Position numbers and translations under genes: made by a program. From positions 1 through 56,801 of the forward strand of contig CAUGRT010000014.1 in the NCBI GenBank assembly GCA_959602045.1: 56,801 nt of DNA. Reading direction: 5' to 3'. The notes below the pieces were generated by a model. It was not told the origin of the DNA and did not search any database. It saw only the letters and a list, made by a program, of their open reading frames with translations. Origin of the DNA: an uncultured Clostridia bacterium (GTDB lineage Bacteria > Bacillota > Clostridia > UBA1381). This document shows, one piece after another, positions 25,404 through 34,005 of this stretch; within the stretch, counting starts at the first letter, position 1, and the number at the start of each line of letters is the position of its first letter.

Positions 25404-25838
25404 TTATTTACAAAATCTATGTTTTCCGATTTTTACAATCAGCGGACGTGACCAGATCCATGCGTTTGTCGCAGTGTCCGGATTGAAATAGTAGATTGCT
25501 CCGCCGGACGGATCCCAGCCGTTAATAGCGTCCTCGCATGCTTTATATACGGTAGAGCCTTCGGAGATCGCGACATTAATCTGACCGTCCGATACCGCGG
25601 TGAATGCGCCCGGCTGATAAATAACACCGGAGATGGTATTGGGGAAGGATGAATGTCGCACACGGTTTAGGATAACCGCCGCAACAGCAACCTGACCCTC
25701 ATAAGGCTCTCCGCGCGCTTCTCCGTTTACCGCACGCGCCAGAAGCTGCTTATCCGAGGAAGAATACTGCGCCCATGCGCACAGCGGAAATGACGCGAGC
25801 AGCGTAAGGCACAGCAGAGATGCAATAAATTTTTTCAT
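25404..25838 (-). CDS. sleB: Spore cortex-lytic enzyme SleB-type hydrolase
   Basis: 144 residues: signal peptide (about 1-22, LLCLTLLASFPLCAWA) and a single hydrolase_2 domain with the catalytic-Glu segment NGEARGEPYEGQVAVAAVIL and the later PSGGAIYYFNPDTATNAWIW. SleB is a lytic transglycosylase that degrades muramic-lactam cortex during germination. The N-terminal peptidoglycan-binding domain of Bacillus SleB is absent, as in short clostridial forms. ypeB follows as the expected partner. The ATG at 25838 is about eleven bases after AAAGG. No sigma-A promoter is seen, consistent with forespore control. Confidence 0.9.
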   Translation of the reverse strand: MKKFIASLLCLTLLASFPLCAWAQYSSSDKQLLARAVNGEARGEPYEGQVAVAAVILNRVRHSSFPNTISGVIYQPGAFTAVSDGQINVAISEGSTVYKACEDAINGWDPSGGAIYYFNPDTATNAWIWSRPLIVKIGKHRFCK

Positions 25839-26023
25839 GATATTGGTTTCCTTTCGGTATTTTTTGTCATTATAATGACTTGATGACAAGAAACGATCAT
25901 TTGAATCGCCGTTCCTTGCTGTTTTAGTTATTATTTACTGCAAGGTATCAAAAAATACAAATCAGGCAATATTTTTTACAAGGTAAAGAAATCATAAAAT
26001 AGCGGTCGATTACAACTCTGAAA

Positions 26024-26118
26024 TGAAAAATCATCTGTTTTTGAATGGATGGAGGCGAGTTCCGTGCAGCGTAACGGATGTTTGAGCCGGAATCGAGTCA
26101 AAAACAGATGATTTTTCA
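26024..26118 (+). repeat. Covariant inverted repeat, copy 4
   Basis: Arms of 21 nt at 26024-26044 and 26098-26118 are perfectly complementary. Core orientation is plus, with GTGCAGCGTAACGGATG in place of the usual GCGCAGCGTAGCGGATG. It lies 185 nt upstream of sleB and 57 nt from copy 5. Confidence 0.9.
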
Positions 26119-26175
26119 AAGCGCCCTGTCTGAATGGTTCGCATGAGCATTTCTTATATTCCCAATATGGTGCAG

Positions 26176-26268
26176 GAACATTCATCCGTTTTTCATTCCG
26201 CTGCGGCTCAGACATCCGTTACGCTGCACGGAACTCGCCTACGCAGACTGAAAAACGGATGAATGTTC
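26176..26268 (-). repeat. Covariant inverted repeat, copy 5 (arms a/a')
   Basis: The 20-nt arms at 26176-26195 and 26249-26268 (GAACATTCATCCGTTTTTCA and its complement) match perfectly. First member of a three-copy array upstream of spoIIR. Confidence 0.9.
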
Positions 26269-26316
26269 TATTGGGGGTTGTGCGTGTGAAAACGCATAGT
26301 CCAAGTGTGGGCGCAG

Positions 26317-26409
26317 GAACTTTTATTCATTTTTCGCTCCGCTGCGGCTCAAACATCCGTTACGCTGCACGGAACTCGCCTACGCAGACTGAAAAACGGA
26401 TGAATGTTC
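26317..26409 (-). repeat. Covariant inverted repeat, copy 6 (chimeric arms b/a')
   Basis: The left arm equals that of copy 7 and the right arm equals that of copy 5, so the arms pair poorly. It sits in a 141-bp tandem duplication (26198-26338 and 26339-26479) that includes a 48-nt spacer. Confidence 0.9.
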
Positions 26410-26457
26410 TATTGGGGGTTGTGCGTGTGAAAACGCATAGTCCAAGTGTGGGCGCAG

Positions 26458-26550
26458 GAACTTTTATTCATTTTTCGCTCCGCTGCGGCTCAGACATCCG
26501 TTACGCTGCACGGAACTCGCCTACGCAGATCGAAAAACGAATAAAAGTTC
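26458..26550 (-). repeat. Covariant inverted repeat, copy 7 (arms b/b')
   Basis: The 20-nt arms at 26458-26477 and 26531-26550 (GAACTTTTATTCATTTTTCG and its complement) match with one mismatch. It ends 57 nt before the spoIIR ATG. Confidence 0.9.
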
Positions 26551-26607
26551 TATTGGGAGAGCGCATATTGTTATGATTTTAAAAATGATTAAGGAGCAGA
26601 GGATTGG

Positions 26608-27189
26608 ATGAAAGCGTTTATTTATTCATTAATTATTGTACTGGTGATGACACTCGGAGCCGTTTCACTGGATGAGAGCGTAGATCATGATTTGCAAAGC
26701 GGTTTGCTGCGGCTGCATATCGTTGCGGACAGCGATGAGGTGCAGGCGCAGGCTGTGAAATTAAAGGTTCGGGACGCGGTATTGACACAGGTTCATCCGG
26801 AGGATAAAAATTTTTTGGAAAGCGCAGAAACCGCCGCAAATCGGGTGCTTGCCGAAAATGGCATGGATTATCGGGCAAAGGCGTATTACGGTCGCTTTTA
26901 TTTCCCGACCAAGCAATATAAAAACATCACGCTGCCTGCCGGGAAATATTACGGCGTGCGGCTGGTATTGGGGAGAGGTTCGGGAAAGAACTGGTGGTGC
27001 ATCCTGTATCCGCCGATGTGTATGGTCAATGACCGGGAAATGGCACTGGAAAAGGACTCCGCCGAGATTCTCAAACGCACGCTGACGCCCCAAAGCTATG
27101 AGCTGATTACCGCACATGGCGATAAGATTCAGATTCGATTTAAAACAGTAGAAATTATACGCAAAATTCAAAAAAAATTTGTGAAATAA
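26608..27189 (+). CDS. spoIIR: Stage II sporulation protein R
   Basis: 193 residues. SpoIIR is made in the forespore, crosses the septal membrane and triggers SpoIIGA to process pro-sigma-E in the mother cell. The sequence has a short N-terminal hydrophobic anchor (about 4-20) and the family signature LLRLHIVADSDEVQAQAVKL-KVRDAVL, then GKNWWCILYPPMCMV. The ATG at 26608 follows GAGGATTGG. The upstream 420 nt are filled by repeat copies 5-7, so its promoter must lie in or downstream of the array. Confidence 0.92.
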   Translation: MKAFIYSLIIVLVMTLGAVSLDESVDHDLQSGLLRLHIVADSDEVQAQAVKLKVRDAVLTQVHPEDKNFLESAETAANRVLAENGMDYRAKAYYGRFYFPTKQYKNITLPAGKYYGVRLVLGRGSGKNWWCILYPPMCMVNDREMALEKDSAEILKRTLTPQSYELITAHGDKIQIRFKTVEIIRKIQKKFVK

Positions 27190-27247
27190 TTTTCAGATAA
27201 AAATAATACAAATGTCGAAATTTATACATTAATATTGAAAATGATGG

Positions 27248-27276
27248 TTGATTTTTTGGGAAAACTATCGTACAAT
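27248..27276 (+). promoter_or_regulatory. Promoter of the MMPL transporter gene
   Basis: TTGATT (27248-27253), 17-bp spacer, TACAAT (27271-27276). Confidence 0.7.
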
Positions 27277-27337
27277 AATAATGCAAAAAAACAACAGATG
27301 TATAAATTCATACACTATAGTCAAGGAGGACATGGAC

Positions 27338-29797
27338 TTGAACGAGCAAAATTCTGATAATTTTATGATAAAGCTTGCGACTTTTATTGTTGATAAAAGA
27401 AACATCGTCTATATGTGTTTTGCGATTGCACTGATTTACTGTTTGATTTCGATTCCGAAGGTTAAGGTCAACAGTGACATTACATCCTATCTGCCAGACG
27501 ATACGGAAACGCGGCAGAGTCTGGATATTATGGATAAGGAATTTACCACCTACGGAACCGCGAAAGTAATGGTTGCCAACATTACCTATGAAAACGGAGA
27601 AGCGTTGCAGAAGCAGATAGAAAAGATTGATGGAATCAAGGGGGTTGAGTATGACAACACCGAGGAGCATTACAAGGACGCTTCGGCATTGTTCAAGGTG
27701 GATTTTAATGATGAGGGAGATTCGGATCAGAGTGAGGCGGCACTGAATAATTTGCGTGAGTTGCTTTCGCCGTACGATACCTACATTTCAACTGCGGTAG
27801 CGCAGGAGGCGGAGGACGCCAAAGCCCTGGATAAGCAAATGACACAGATTTTGTTGTTGGCGGCGGTTGTAATTTTACTGGTACTGCTGTTCACCTCGCA
27901 GACCTATGCGGAGGTTATCGTTTATGTGACGGTGTTCGGAACGGCGGCGTTGCTGAATATGGGAACAAACTACTGGATGGGTGAAATTTCCAGTATCACC
28001 AAATCGGTGGCGGTGGTGCTGCAATTGGCATTGGCGATTGACTATGCGATCATTCTGGCACATCGTTTTGATGAAGAAAAAGCCGTTTACGGAGAGGATA
28101 CCCGGAGAGCGATCATCGTTGCGCTTTCCAAAGCAATTGTGGAAATCAGCTCATCTTCGCTGACGACCATTTCCGGATTGATTACGCTTGCGCTCATGCA
28201 GCTGAAAATCGGATTCGATATGGGTATTGTTTTATCCAAGGGAATCGTGTTCAGTATGGTGACGGTGTTCTTCCTGATGCCGGGATTGTTATATCAGCTC
28301 AATTCGTTTATCGAAAAAACAAGGCATCGTTCCTTTGTTCCGTCGATTGAGAAATTTGGTAAGCTGGTTGTATCGACACGATATGTTGTTCCGTTTGTCT
28401 TTTTGGCGGTTATTATTTTCGGCGCGTATTTCAGCGGAAAATCGCAGTATGCATACGACACCGAAACGATTGAAGCGACGATGCAGACGGAAAAGACGAT
28501 TGCGAAAAATAAAATTAACGATACCTTTGGTATTACCAATCAAATGGCGGTTATTGTTCCGAAAGGGGATTATGTCAAGGAAGGAAAGATTCTGGATGAA
28601 ATCTCCAAGCTGGATAATGTAAGCGACGCCTTAGGACTGGCGAATGTCGAGGTTGAGCAAAACGGAAAAAAGCATATTCTGACCGAAAAGCTGACGCCGC
28701 GTGAGGTTAGCGAGTTTATGGATATTGATTATGATACCGTGTGCTTGTTATATCAGGCGTATGGACTGGTTAATGAAGAATATGGCGCATTTTTCCGGGA
28801 TATTGATGAATGTAAAATCGCGTTGATTGATCTGGTGGAATTTATCAAGGAGGAAATGGATAAGGAAGTTATCGACCTTGAGGATAAAACAGACGATTTT
28901 AATGATACATACAACGACCTGCAGGAGGCAAAGAAGCAGCTGGAGGGCGAGGAATATTCCAGAATGGTTTTTGAATATAAGGGCGCGGTTGAAAGCGAGG
29001 AAAGCTATACCTTGCTGAAGCAAATGAAAGAGATTGCCGGAAAGTACTATGATAAGGTATTGGTTGCGTCCAACACGACGTCAAGCTATGATTTGTCCAG
29101 TTCCTTTGCGAGTGATAATAATAAAATCAGTTTGCTGACAATTATCTTTGTCTTTGTGATTCTGGTCTTTACCTTTAGATCGTTCGGGATTCCGGCGCTG
29201 TTGGTAACAACGATTCAGGGAAGTATCTGGATTAATTTTGCGATTTCCTATTTGCAGGGCGTGTCGATTTACTTCCTGGCGTATCTGGTGGTAAGTTCGA
29301 TTCAGATGGGTGCGACGATTGACTACGCAATTGTCATGACGAACCGTTATGAGGCATTAAAGGCGGAGTATCCGGATCGCAAAGTGGCGGCGGTACAGGC
29401 AATCAACAGTTCTTTCCCGACGATCTTTACCTCCGGCTCCATTTTGACAATGGCAGGATTTTTGGTAGGCTTTATCTCAACCGACCCGACGATTTCCTGT
29501 TTGGGTAAGGTACTGGGAAAAGGTACGCTGATTTCGATTATTTTGGTTATGCTGGTTTTGCCTCAGATACTGATTATGTGTGACAAGTTTATTGAAAAGA
29601 CTTATTTCAAAACACAGACGAAGAAAACCGCGAAGAAGCGCGAGGGTACGATTCTTGTCAACGGAAGAGTATCCGGCTATGTGGAAGGCCACATTGAGGG
29701 AATTGTGCGCGGAGTCATAAAAGGTAAGGTTGACGCAAAAATGGAGAGTGACAACAATGAGGGTGAGGAAGATGAAGAAGAAAATCAAGACGAATAG
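27338..29797 (+). CDS. MMPL/RND-superfamily transporter with glycine-rich C-terminal repeat tail
   Basis: 819 residues in two homologous halves, each with one helix, a large extracytoplasmic domain and about five helices; ALAIDYAIILAHRFDEE in half one is echoed by MGATIDYAIVMTNRYEALKA in half two, as in MmpL/YdfJ proteins. These export lipids or amphiphiles using the proton gradient. The second outer domain contains a coiled coil (DDFNDTYNDLQEAKKQLEG). The cytoplasmic tail repeats V-x-G-x-V/I (VNGRVSGYVEGHIEGIVRGV), like a short bactofilin-type beta-helix, then ends in an acidic run. TTG at 27338 is eight bases after GGAGG; the ATG at 27332 is only two bases from it. Overlaps the next gene by 41 nt. 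Confidence 0.88.
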   Translation: MNEQNSDNFMIKLATFIVDKRNIVYMCFAIALIYCLISIPKVKVNSDITSYLPDDTETRQSLDIMDKEFTTYGTAKVMVANITYENGEALQKQIEKIDGIKGVEYDNTEEHYKDASALFKVDFNDEGDSDQSEAALNNLRELLSPYDTYISTAVAQEAEDAKALDKQMTQILLLAAVVILLVLLFTSQTYAEVIVYVTVFGTAALLNMGTNYWMGEISSITKSVAVVLQLALAIDYAIILAHRFDEEKAVYGEDTRRAIIVALSKAIVEISSSSLTTISGLITLALMQLKIGFDMGIVLSKGIVFSMVTVFFLMPGLLYQLNSFIEKTRHRSFVPSIEKFGKLVVSTRYVVPFVFLAVIIFGAYFSGKSQYAYDTETIEATMQTEKTIAKNKINDTFGITNQMAVIVPKGDYVKEGKILDEISKLDNVSDALGLANVEVEQNGKKHILTEKLTPREVSEFMDIDYDTVCLLYQAYGLVNEEYGAFFRDIDECKIALIDLVEFIKEEMDKEVIDLEDKTDDFNDTYNDLQEAKKQLEGEEYSRMVFEYKGAVESEESYTLLKQMKEIAGKYYDKVLVASNTTSSYDLSSSFASDNNKISLLTIIFVFVILVFTFRSFGIPALLVTTIQGSIWINFAISYLQGVSIYFLAYLVVSSIQMGATIDYAIVMTNRYEALKAEYPDRKVAAVQAINSSFPTIFTSGSILTMAGFLVGFISTDPTISCLGKVLGKGTLISIILVMLVLPQILIMCDKFIEKTYFKTQTKKTAKKREGTILVNGRVSGYVEGHIEGIVRGVIKGKVDAKMESDNNEGEEDEEENQDE

Positions 29798-32700
29798 TAT
29801 TGCTCTTGCAGCCGCAGCGGCGATGATATTCAATCTTTTTGTTCCGTTTGCATTTGCCGAGGGGGATAAGGCATATATTTATCTATCCAGTGCGGCAGAT
29901 CTTGTAGAGCTGGCGAATAACTGTATGATTGATTCCTACTCCACAGGGAGAACGGTTGTGATGAAGCAGGACATTGATCTTTCGGGAACGGAATTTAATT
30001 CAATCGGGTATTTTAACGGAACCTTTGATGGCGCCGGCTACACAATCAGCGGCTTAACACTGGAGGTTTCCGACCCCGAAAGAGGATTTATCGGCATTAT
30101 TGGCAAAGATGGGAAGGTCAAGAATCTGAACATCAAAGCTGATATTAAAGAGCATACGGAAAAAAAGAATGATAAAAAGCTGAAAATTATTGATTCCATC
30201 GCAGAGGAGGTTGCCCCGGCGGCGGAACGTCTGGTGGATAGTCCGAGCGGAATTTATACCATCGGCGGTATTTGCGGCATTAATAAGGGCTTGATTTCGG
30301 GATGCACCTTTACGGGAACGGTTAAGGCAGACAGAAATATCGGCGGAATCTGCGGTATCAACGAAAATACGGGACGGATCGAAGCCTCCGCAAACAAGGG
30401 CGCTATCACCGGAAATGAAAATACCGGCGGCGTATGCGGAAAAAACAGCGGTGTTTTGAAGTGGTGCACCAACGAGGGAAAAATCAACAGTGAACCGAAT
30501 GAAACGGCGAAGAATACCGGAGGTATTGCCGGAACGAGTGACGGTGCGATTTTGCAGAGCAAAAATAACGGCGTTATTGGATACCCGAATACGGGAACCA
30601 ATACAGGCGGTATTGTCGGAAGTCAGAGCGGGTTTGTTTCGGAATGTGAAAATAAAGCGCAGATCTACGGCAAAAAGGAGACTGGCGGTATCTGCGGACG
30701 TTTTGAGCCGTATATCAATATTGATTTTAAGCAGGATGAGTTGGGGAAAAAACTTGATGAGCAAAAGGCACAGCTTAAAAGCGACTTAAATTCCATTCAT
30801 TCCGATATCAAAAATGATGCACAGAAGGTACGGGATAACTATAATGCGCTTCGAAACGGCTTATTCCCGGAGCTGCGTAATGGCGCAGGCTTATTGGATC
30901 TTTTGGGGGGCGGCTCCTCTGTGGGCGGCAGTCTGCAGACCATTGCGGATAGTCTGGCGGCGTTAAACAATGCTTTGGGCGGTCAGGTTGAAAGCGTGGA
31001 TTTAAGCGGCGGTATGGATTCTTTAAAGAATTTGGTTGACAGCACCGATAGCACGGTTGCCCGGTTGGCGGATAATATGGATACTATATCGTCAAGCCTG
31101 GAAAGCAGTAATACGGAAATTGACGCACTGGTGCAGGAATTGAGCAAGGCGGTTGCGGACGGAAATACAGACCGGAGCGATCTTACAGATACGATTACGA
31201 AAAAAATAAAAGAATTGGATACCAGTCTGAATATGGATTTGGGCGGAGTCGATGTCGGCGGAATCGACATCAGCGGTATTGATCTGAGCGAAACGGATTA
31301 TCAGCTGTCGAGAGCGATTGAGGAAATCAGCGAATTATTGGGAGATGATATAGCCGATCTGTTTGATCCGCTTTTGAAAATCAGTGACGCGATTAAAGAT
31401 GTGATTAAAAAGTTGAATGACCGCCATCAGGCGATTGAAGACGCGAAAAAGAAGTTAGAGGAGCTGTTGGAGCAATTAAAACAGAACGTTCCCACACTTC
31501 CGCCGAAAGGCACGCCAAAGCCGACCAATCAGCCGTCGGAAACAACGCTTCCGTTGGTGACGGAGCAGCCGAAGAAAAAGTCGTTAAAGGATTTGGTGTC
31601 CAAATTGGAAACGACAGCTTATGCGGAGGACGGCGAGGATAAAAACGATAAGACAACATTGCAGCGCCTGGCGGATATGGATATTCATGATATGGATATC
31701 CCCGTCACAAGAAAGATTGCCGGTGAGGAATTTGACAGTGCGTTGATTAAATATTGTATCAACAGCGGCCCGGTAAACGGCGTTTCGGATGCCGGAGGAA
31801 TTGCCGGAGCGGTAGGCTTTGAAATTGCGATTAATGATAATGTTAATAAAAACGGACGAATTTCACTGAATCCGTCTACGGCGATTAAGGCGGTTATCGG
31901 AACCTGCATTAATGAGGGGACGATTACGGCAAAGAATACGACTGCCGGTGGTATTACGGGATTCAGCGATTTGGGCAGCGTCAAGGAAAGCTTGAATACC
32001 GGTGATATTACGGTGACGGAAGGTTCATATGCCGGCGGTATCACGGGTTATCACCTGAATAATATCACAAGATGTATTTCAACGGGAGATTTGTCAGCAA
32101 CCTCTGATATTGGCGGTATTGTCGGAAAAGGTACGAATATTGAGGGGAGTTATGCGCTTGCGAGAACCACCTCCGAGGGAGAGCGGTGCGGTGCGATTGC
32201 CGGAAGTTCTTCGGGAACAATCAAGTACAATTATTTTCTGAAAGAAAAGCTGGGCGGTATCAACGGCGTGGACTATAAGGAGAAAGCGCAGGGCGTATCG
32301 AAAGAGGTTCTGGCGCAGAACGGAACGATTTCGAATGAGTTGAAAGGCTTTAGCAAGGATCATTATGCGGCGAGTGAAGGCGATTTGTATATGCCGCAGC
32401 TGAAAGCATTTACCGAAAATACAGCGGAGAGCCTGGGTAATGCCTTAAAGGCAAAATCTGCGGATGCGGCACAGTTTAAGTTCAAGGCAACGTTTATTTT
32501 GAACGGAAAAGAGATCAAAACTGTAAAGCTCAACTACGGCGATACCATCCCCGAAAATGAGATTCCTGTTTTGGATAAGAGAAAAGGGCAGTATGGCGTG
32601 TGGGATAAGGATACCAAGCAGGAAATCGTGCGAAATACGGTATTTACTGCGGTATACAGCCAATCTACCTCAGCGTTAAGCTACGGCGGAGAGCCGCCGG

Positions 32701-33170
32701 TTCTGCTGACCGAGGGGAATTTTAGCCCCAGTGCAGTTCTGGAGGTTAAGGAGCTAAACGCTAAATCCATTGTCAATGATAAGGTTTACGAGCCGAAGTG
32801 CGGCTATCAAATCAAGATCACGGAAGGGGAAAAGGAATACAGCGATACGATTACTGTGCGTGTACGGGATGATAACGGTAAGAATACAAAGATTGGTATC
32901 ATTGAAAACGGCGCGGTAGTGGTTACCGATGCGGAGCGTGACGGAAGCTATATCAAGTTTGAGATGACAAAGCCGGGTGAATTTATTGTGCTTCGGCAGA
33001 AAAACAGCGTCATTGCTCTATGCATGATGGTTGCCGGAGGATTGATTCTGATTTTGCTGCTCCTGACGTTGATTAAGAAAAGAAAGAAGAGAAAGCAGTT
33101 GATTCAAACGGCGGAGGCGAACGCACAGCTGGAAGAAGGTTCAAAAACACCGCTCATCGAGGGAGAATAA
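29757..33170 (+). CDS. Large GLUG-repeat surface protein with internal coiled-coil domain and C-terminal membrane anchor
   Basis: 1137 residues: signal peptide (about 1-34, ending VPFAFA); GLUG-type glycine-rich repeats (about 100-320, for example NIGGICGINENTGRIEASAN), expected to form a beta-helix; a helical, heptad-rich region (about 325-580) resembling the coil repeats of YhgE/Pip proteins; a Pro/Thr linker (PKGTPKPTNQPSE); more GLUG repeats (about 660-830); beta domains; and a C-terminal helix (VIALCMMVAGGLILILLLL) with a basic tail. It is membrane-anchored and exposed. The overlap with the MMPL gene suggests a joint export function. ATG 29757 has GGAG ten bases upstream. Function unknown. 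Confidence 0.8.
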   Translation: MRVRKMKKKIKTNSIALAAAAAMIFNLFVPFAFAEGDKAYIYLSSAADLVELANNCMIDSYSTGRTVVMKQDIDLSGTEFNSIGYFNGTFDGAGYTISGLTLEVSDPERGFIGIIGKDGKVKNLNIKADIKEHTEKKNDKKLKIIDSIAEEVAPAAERLVDSPSGIYTIGGICGINKGLISGCTFTGTVKADRNIGGICGINENTGRIEASANKGAITGNENTGGVCGKNSGVLKWCTNEGKINSEPNETAKNTGGIAGTSDGAILQSKNNGVIGYPNTGTNTGGIVGSQSGFVSECENKAQIYGKKETGGICGRFEPYINIDFKQDELGKKLDEQKAQLKSDLNSIHSDIKNDAQKVRDNYNALRNGLFPELRNGAGLLDLLGGGSSVGGSLQTIADSLAALNNALGGQVESVDLSGGMDSLKNLVDSTDSTVARLADNMDTISSSLESSNTEIDALVQELSKAVADGNTDRSDLTDTITKKIKELDTSLNMDLGGVDVGGIDISGIDLSETDYQLSRAIEEISELLGDDIADLFDPLLKISDAIKDVIKKLNDRHQAIEDAKKKLEELLEQLKQNVPTLPPKGTPKPTNQPSETTLPLVTEQPKKKSLKDLVSKLETTAYAEDGEDKNDKTTLQRLADMDIHDMDIPVTRKIAGEEFDSALIKYCINSGPVNGVSDAGGIAGAVGFEIAINDNVNKNGRISLNPSTAIKAVIGTCINEGTITAKNTTAGGITGFSDLGSVKESLNTGDITVTEGSYAGGITGYHLNNITRCISTGDLSATSDIGGIVGKGTNIEGSYALARTTSEGERCGAIAGSSSGTIKYNYFLKEKLGGINGVDYKEKAQGVSKEVLAQNGTISNELKGFSKDHYAASEGDLYMPQLKAFTENTAESLGNALKAKSADAAQFKFKATFILNGKEIKTVKLNYGDTIPENEIPVLDKRKGQYGVWDKDTKQEIVRNTVFTAVYSQSTSALSYGGEPPVLLTEGNFSPSAVLEVKELNAKSIVNDKVYEPKCGYQIKITEGEKEYSDTITVRVRDDNGKNTKIGIIENGAVVVTDAERDGSYIKFEMTKPGEFIVLRQKNSVIALCMMVAGGLILILLLLTLIKKRKKRKQLIQTAEANAQLEEGSKTPLIEGE

Positions 33171-33246
33171 GGGTGCGCAAAGATTTGCTATTTGAAAAGG
33201 AAAAAGACTGATTTTCTTTCAGTCCGGGAGTTTGCGAAAGGAGCTC

Positions 33247-33834
33247 ATGATTACAAAGATGGAAAAAGAAAAAAGAAATCGCAATGCACTGCGTTCACAA
33301 AAGATGTTGATTAATGCCTTTGTGGATCTGGTTCAGGATACGCCGCCGGAAAAAATCACCGTTACCAGTATTGTGAATAAGGCAGGCTTGAACAGAAGTA
33401 CCTTTTATGCGCATTTTAACCGTCCGTCCGATATTGTCAATTACATAGAGCAGGATATTATTGATAATCTGTGTAATTTCTTGGACGATGTTCCGGCGGA
33501 CTCATTGCTCACCAATCCGAAGCCGCTGATGGATAAAATTGCGGATTTTGTCACCGAACGCAAGGATTTTTATTGTATGATTATCAATGCCAGAGGTGCA
33601 GGGGATTTTCTGGAGAAGCTGAAAGACGTGGTTACGGAGCGGATGCTGGAGGATAAGGTTACACTGGCAAAAATCAAAAAGGAAGAGTCGATCGTGATTA
33701 ATTTACGCTTTTTTGCCGGAGGCTATATATCGCTTTATAAGGACTGGTTCCGCGGCAGAATTGAAACGGATCCGCATGAATTTTCTGATGTTGTGGCAAA
33801 GACGATTGTCGGCGGCGTCAGAGCCTGTTTATAA
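33247..33834 (+). CDS. TetR/AcrR-family regulator
   Basis: 195 residues. The N-terminal helix-turn-helix (about 12-58: LINAFVDLVQDTPPEKITVT, SIVNKAGLNRSTFYAHFNRP) is the TetR DNA-binding domain; the remaining helical part is the ligand domain. It follows the MMPL and GLUG genes by 76 nt on the same strand and is probably their regulator, sensing a compound moved by the transporter (inference). AAAGGAG stands three bases before the ATG at 33247; the ATG at 33259 is an alternative. Confidence 0.88.
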   Translation: MITKMEKEKRNRNALRSQKMLINAFVDLVQDTPPEKITVTSIVNKAGLNRSTFYAHFNRPSDIVNYIEQDIIDNLCNFLDDVPADSLLTNPKPLMDKIADFVTERKDFYCMIINARGAGDFLEKLKDVVTERMLEDKVTLAKIKKEESIVINLRFFAGGYISLYKDWFRGRIETDPHEFSDVVAKTIVGGVRACL

Positions 33835-33838
33835 TGAC

Positions 33839-33867
33839 TTGACAATTTCAAAAGATTCGTATATACT
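33839..33867 (+). promoter_or_regulatory. Promoter ahead of the tgt leader
   Basis: TTGACA (33839-33844), 17-bp spacer, TATACT (33862-33867). It begins five bases after the tetR stop. Confidence 0.8.
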
Positions 33868-33873
33868 ATAAAT

Positions 33874-33962
33874 AACGGATCGTAGGATTTAGTTTCTGCA
33901 ATCATAAAAAATCAAAGCATTCATGAAAAAGCCGCATCGGTTTATTGGTGCACGGCTTTTTT
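33874..33962 (+). promoter_or_regulatory. Leader/attenuator or small RNA upstream of tgt
   Basis: Between the promoter and tgt lies an intrinsic terminator: AAAAAGCCG (33926-33934), loop, CGGCTTTTTT (33953-33962). Upstream of it a compact pseudoknot is possible: GATT (33886-33889) with AATC (33900-33903), TGC (33897-33899) with GCA (33917-33919), and an A-rich connector ATAAAAAATCAAA. That topology and connector resemble class I preQ1 aptamers, and Tgt acts in queuosine synthesis, but the stems are short. A 90-nt small RNA is the alternative. Confidence 0.45.
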
Positions 33963-34005
33963 GTGGCTTTATGCCGCGTCAAAGCGCGGCGGACGGGAGA
34001 ACAAG

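Noticed and set aside
26176..26550. Possible CRISPR array
   Set aside because: The repeating unit is 141 bp, the spacers are identical rather than unique, and there are no cas genes.
26259..26576. A 105-codon open frame with an internally repeated sequence (MNVLLGVVRVKTHSPSVG, twice)
   Set aside because: It is the translation of the 141-bp tandem duplication of the hairpin repeats; there is no ribosome binding site and it overlaps the spoIIR upstream region.
30054..30764. 236-codon antisense frame inside the GLUG surface protein gene
   Set aside because: It mirrors glycine-rich repeat codons of the real gene, with no ribosome binding site or recognisable family.
33874..34005. T-box riboswitch before tgt
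   Set aside because: No T-box bulge motif (TGGNACCGCG) or specifier stem is present; the segment is too short.
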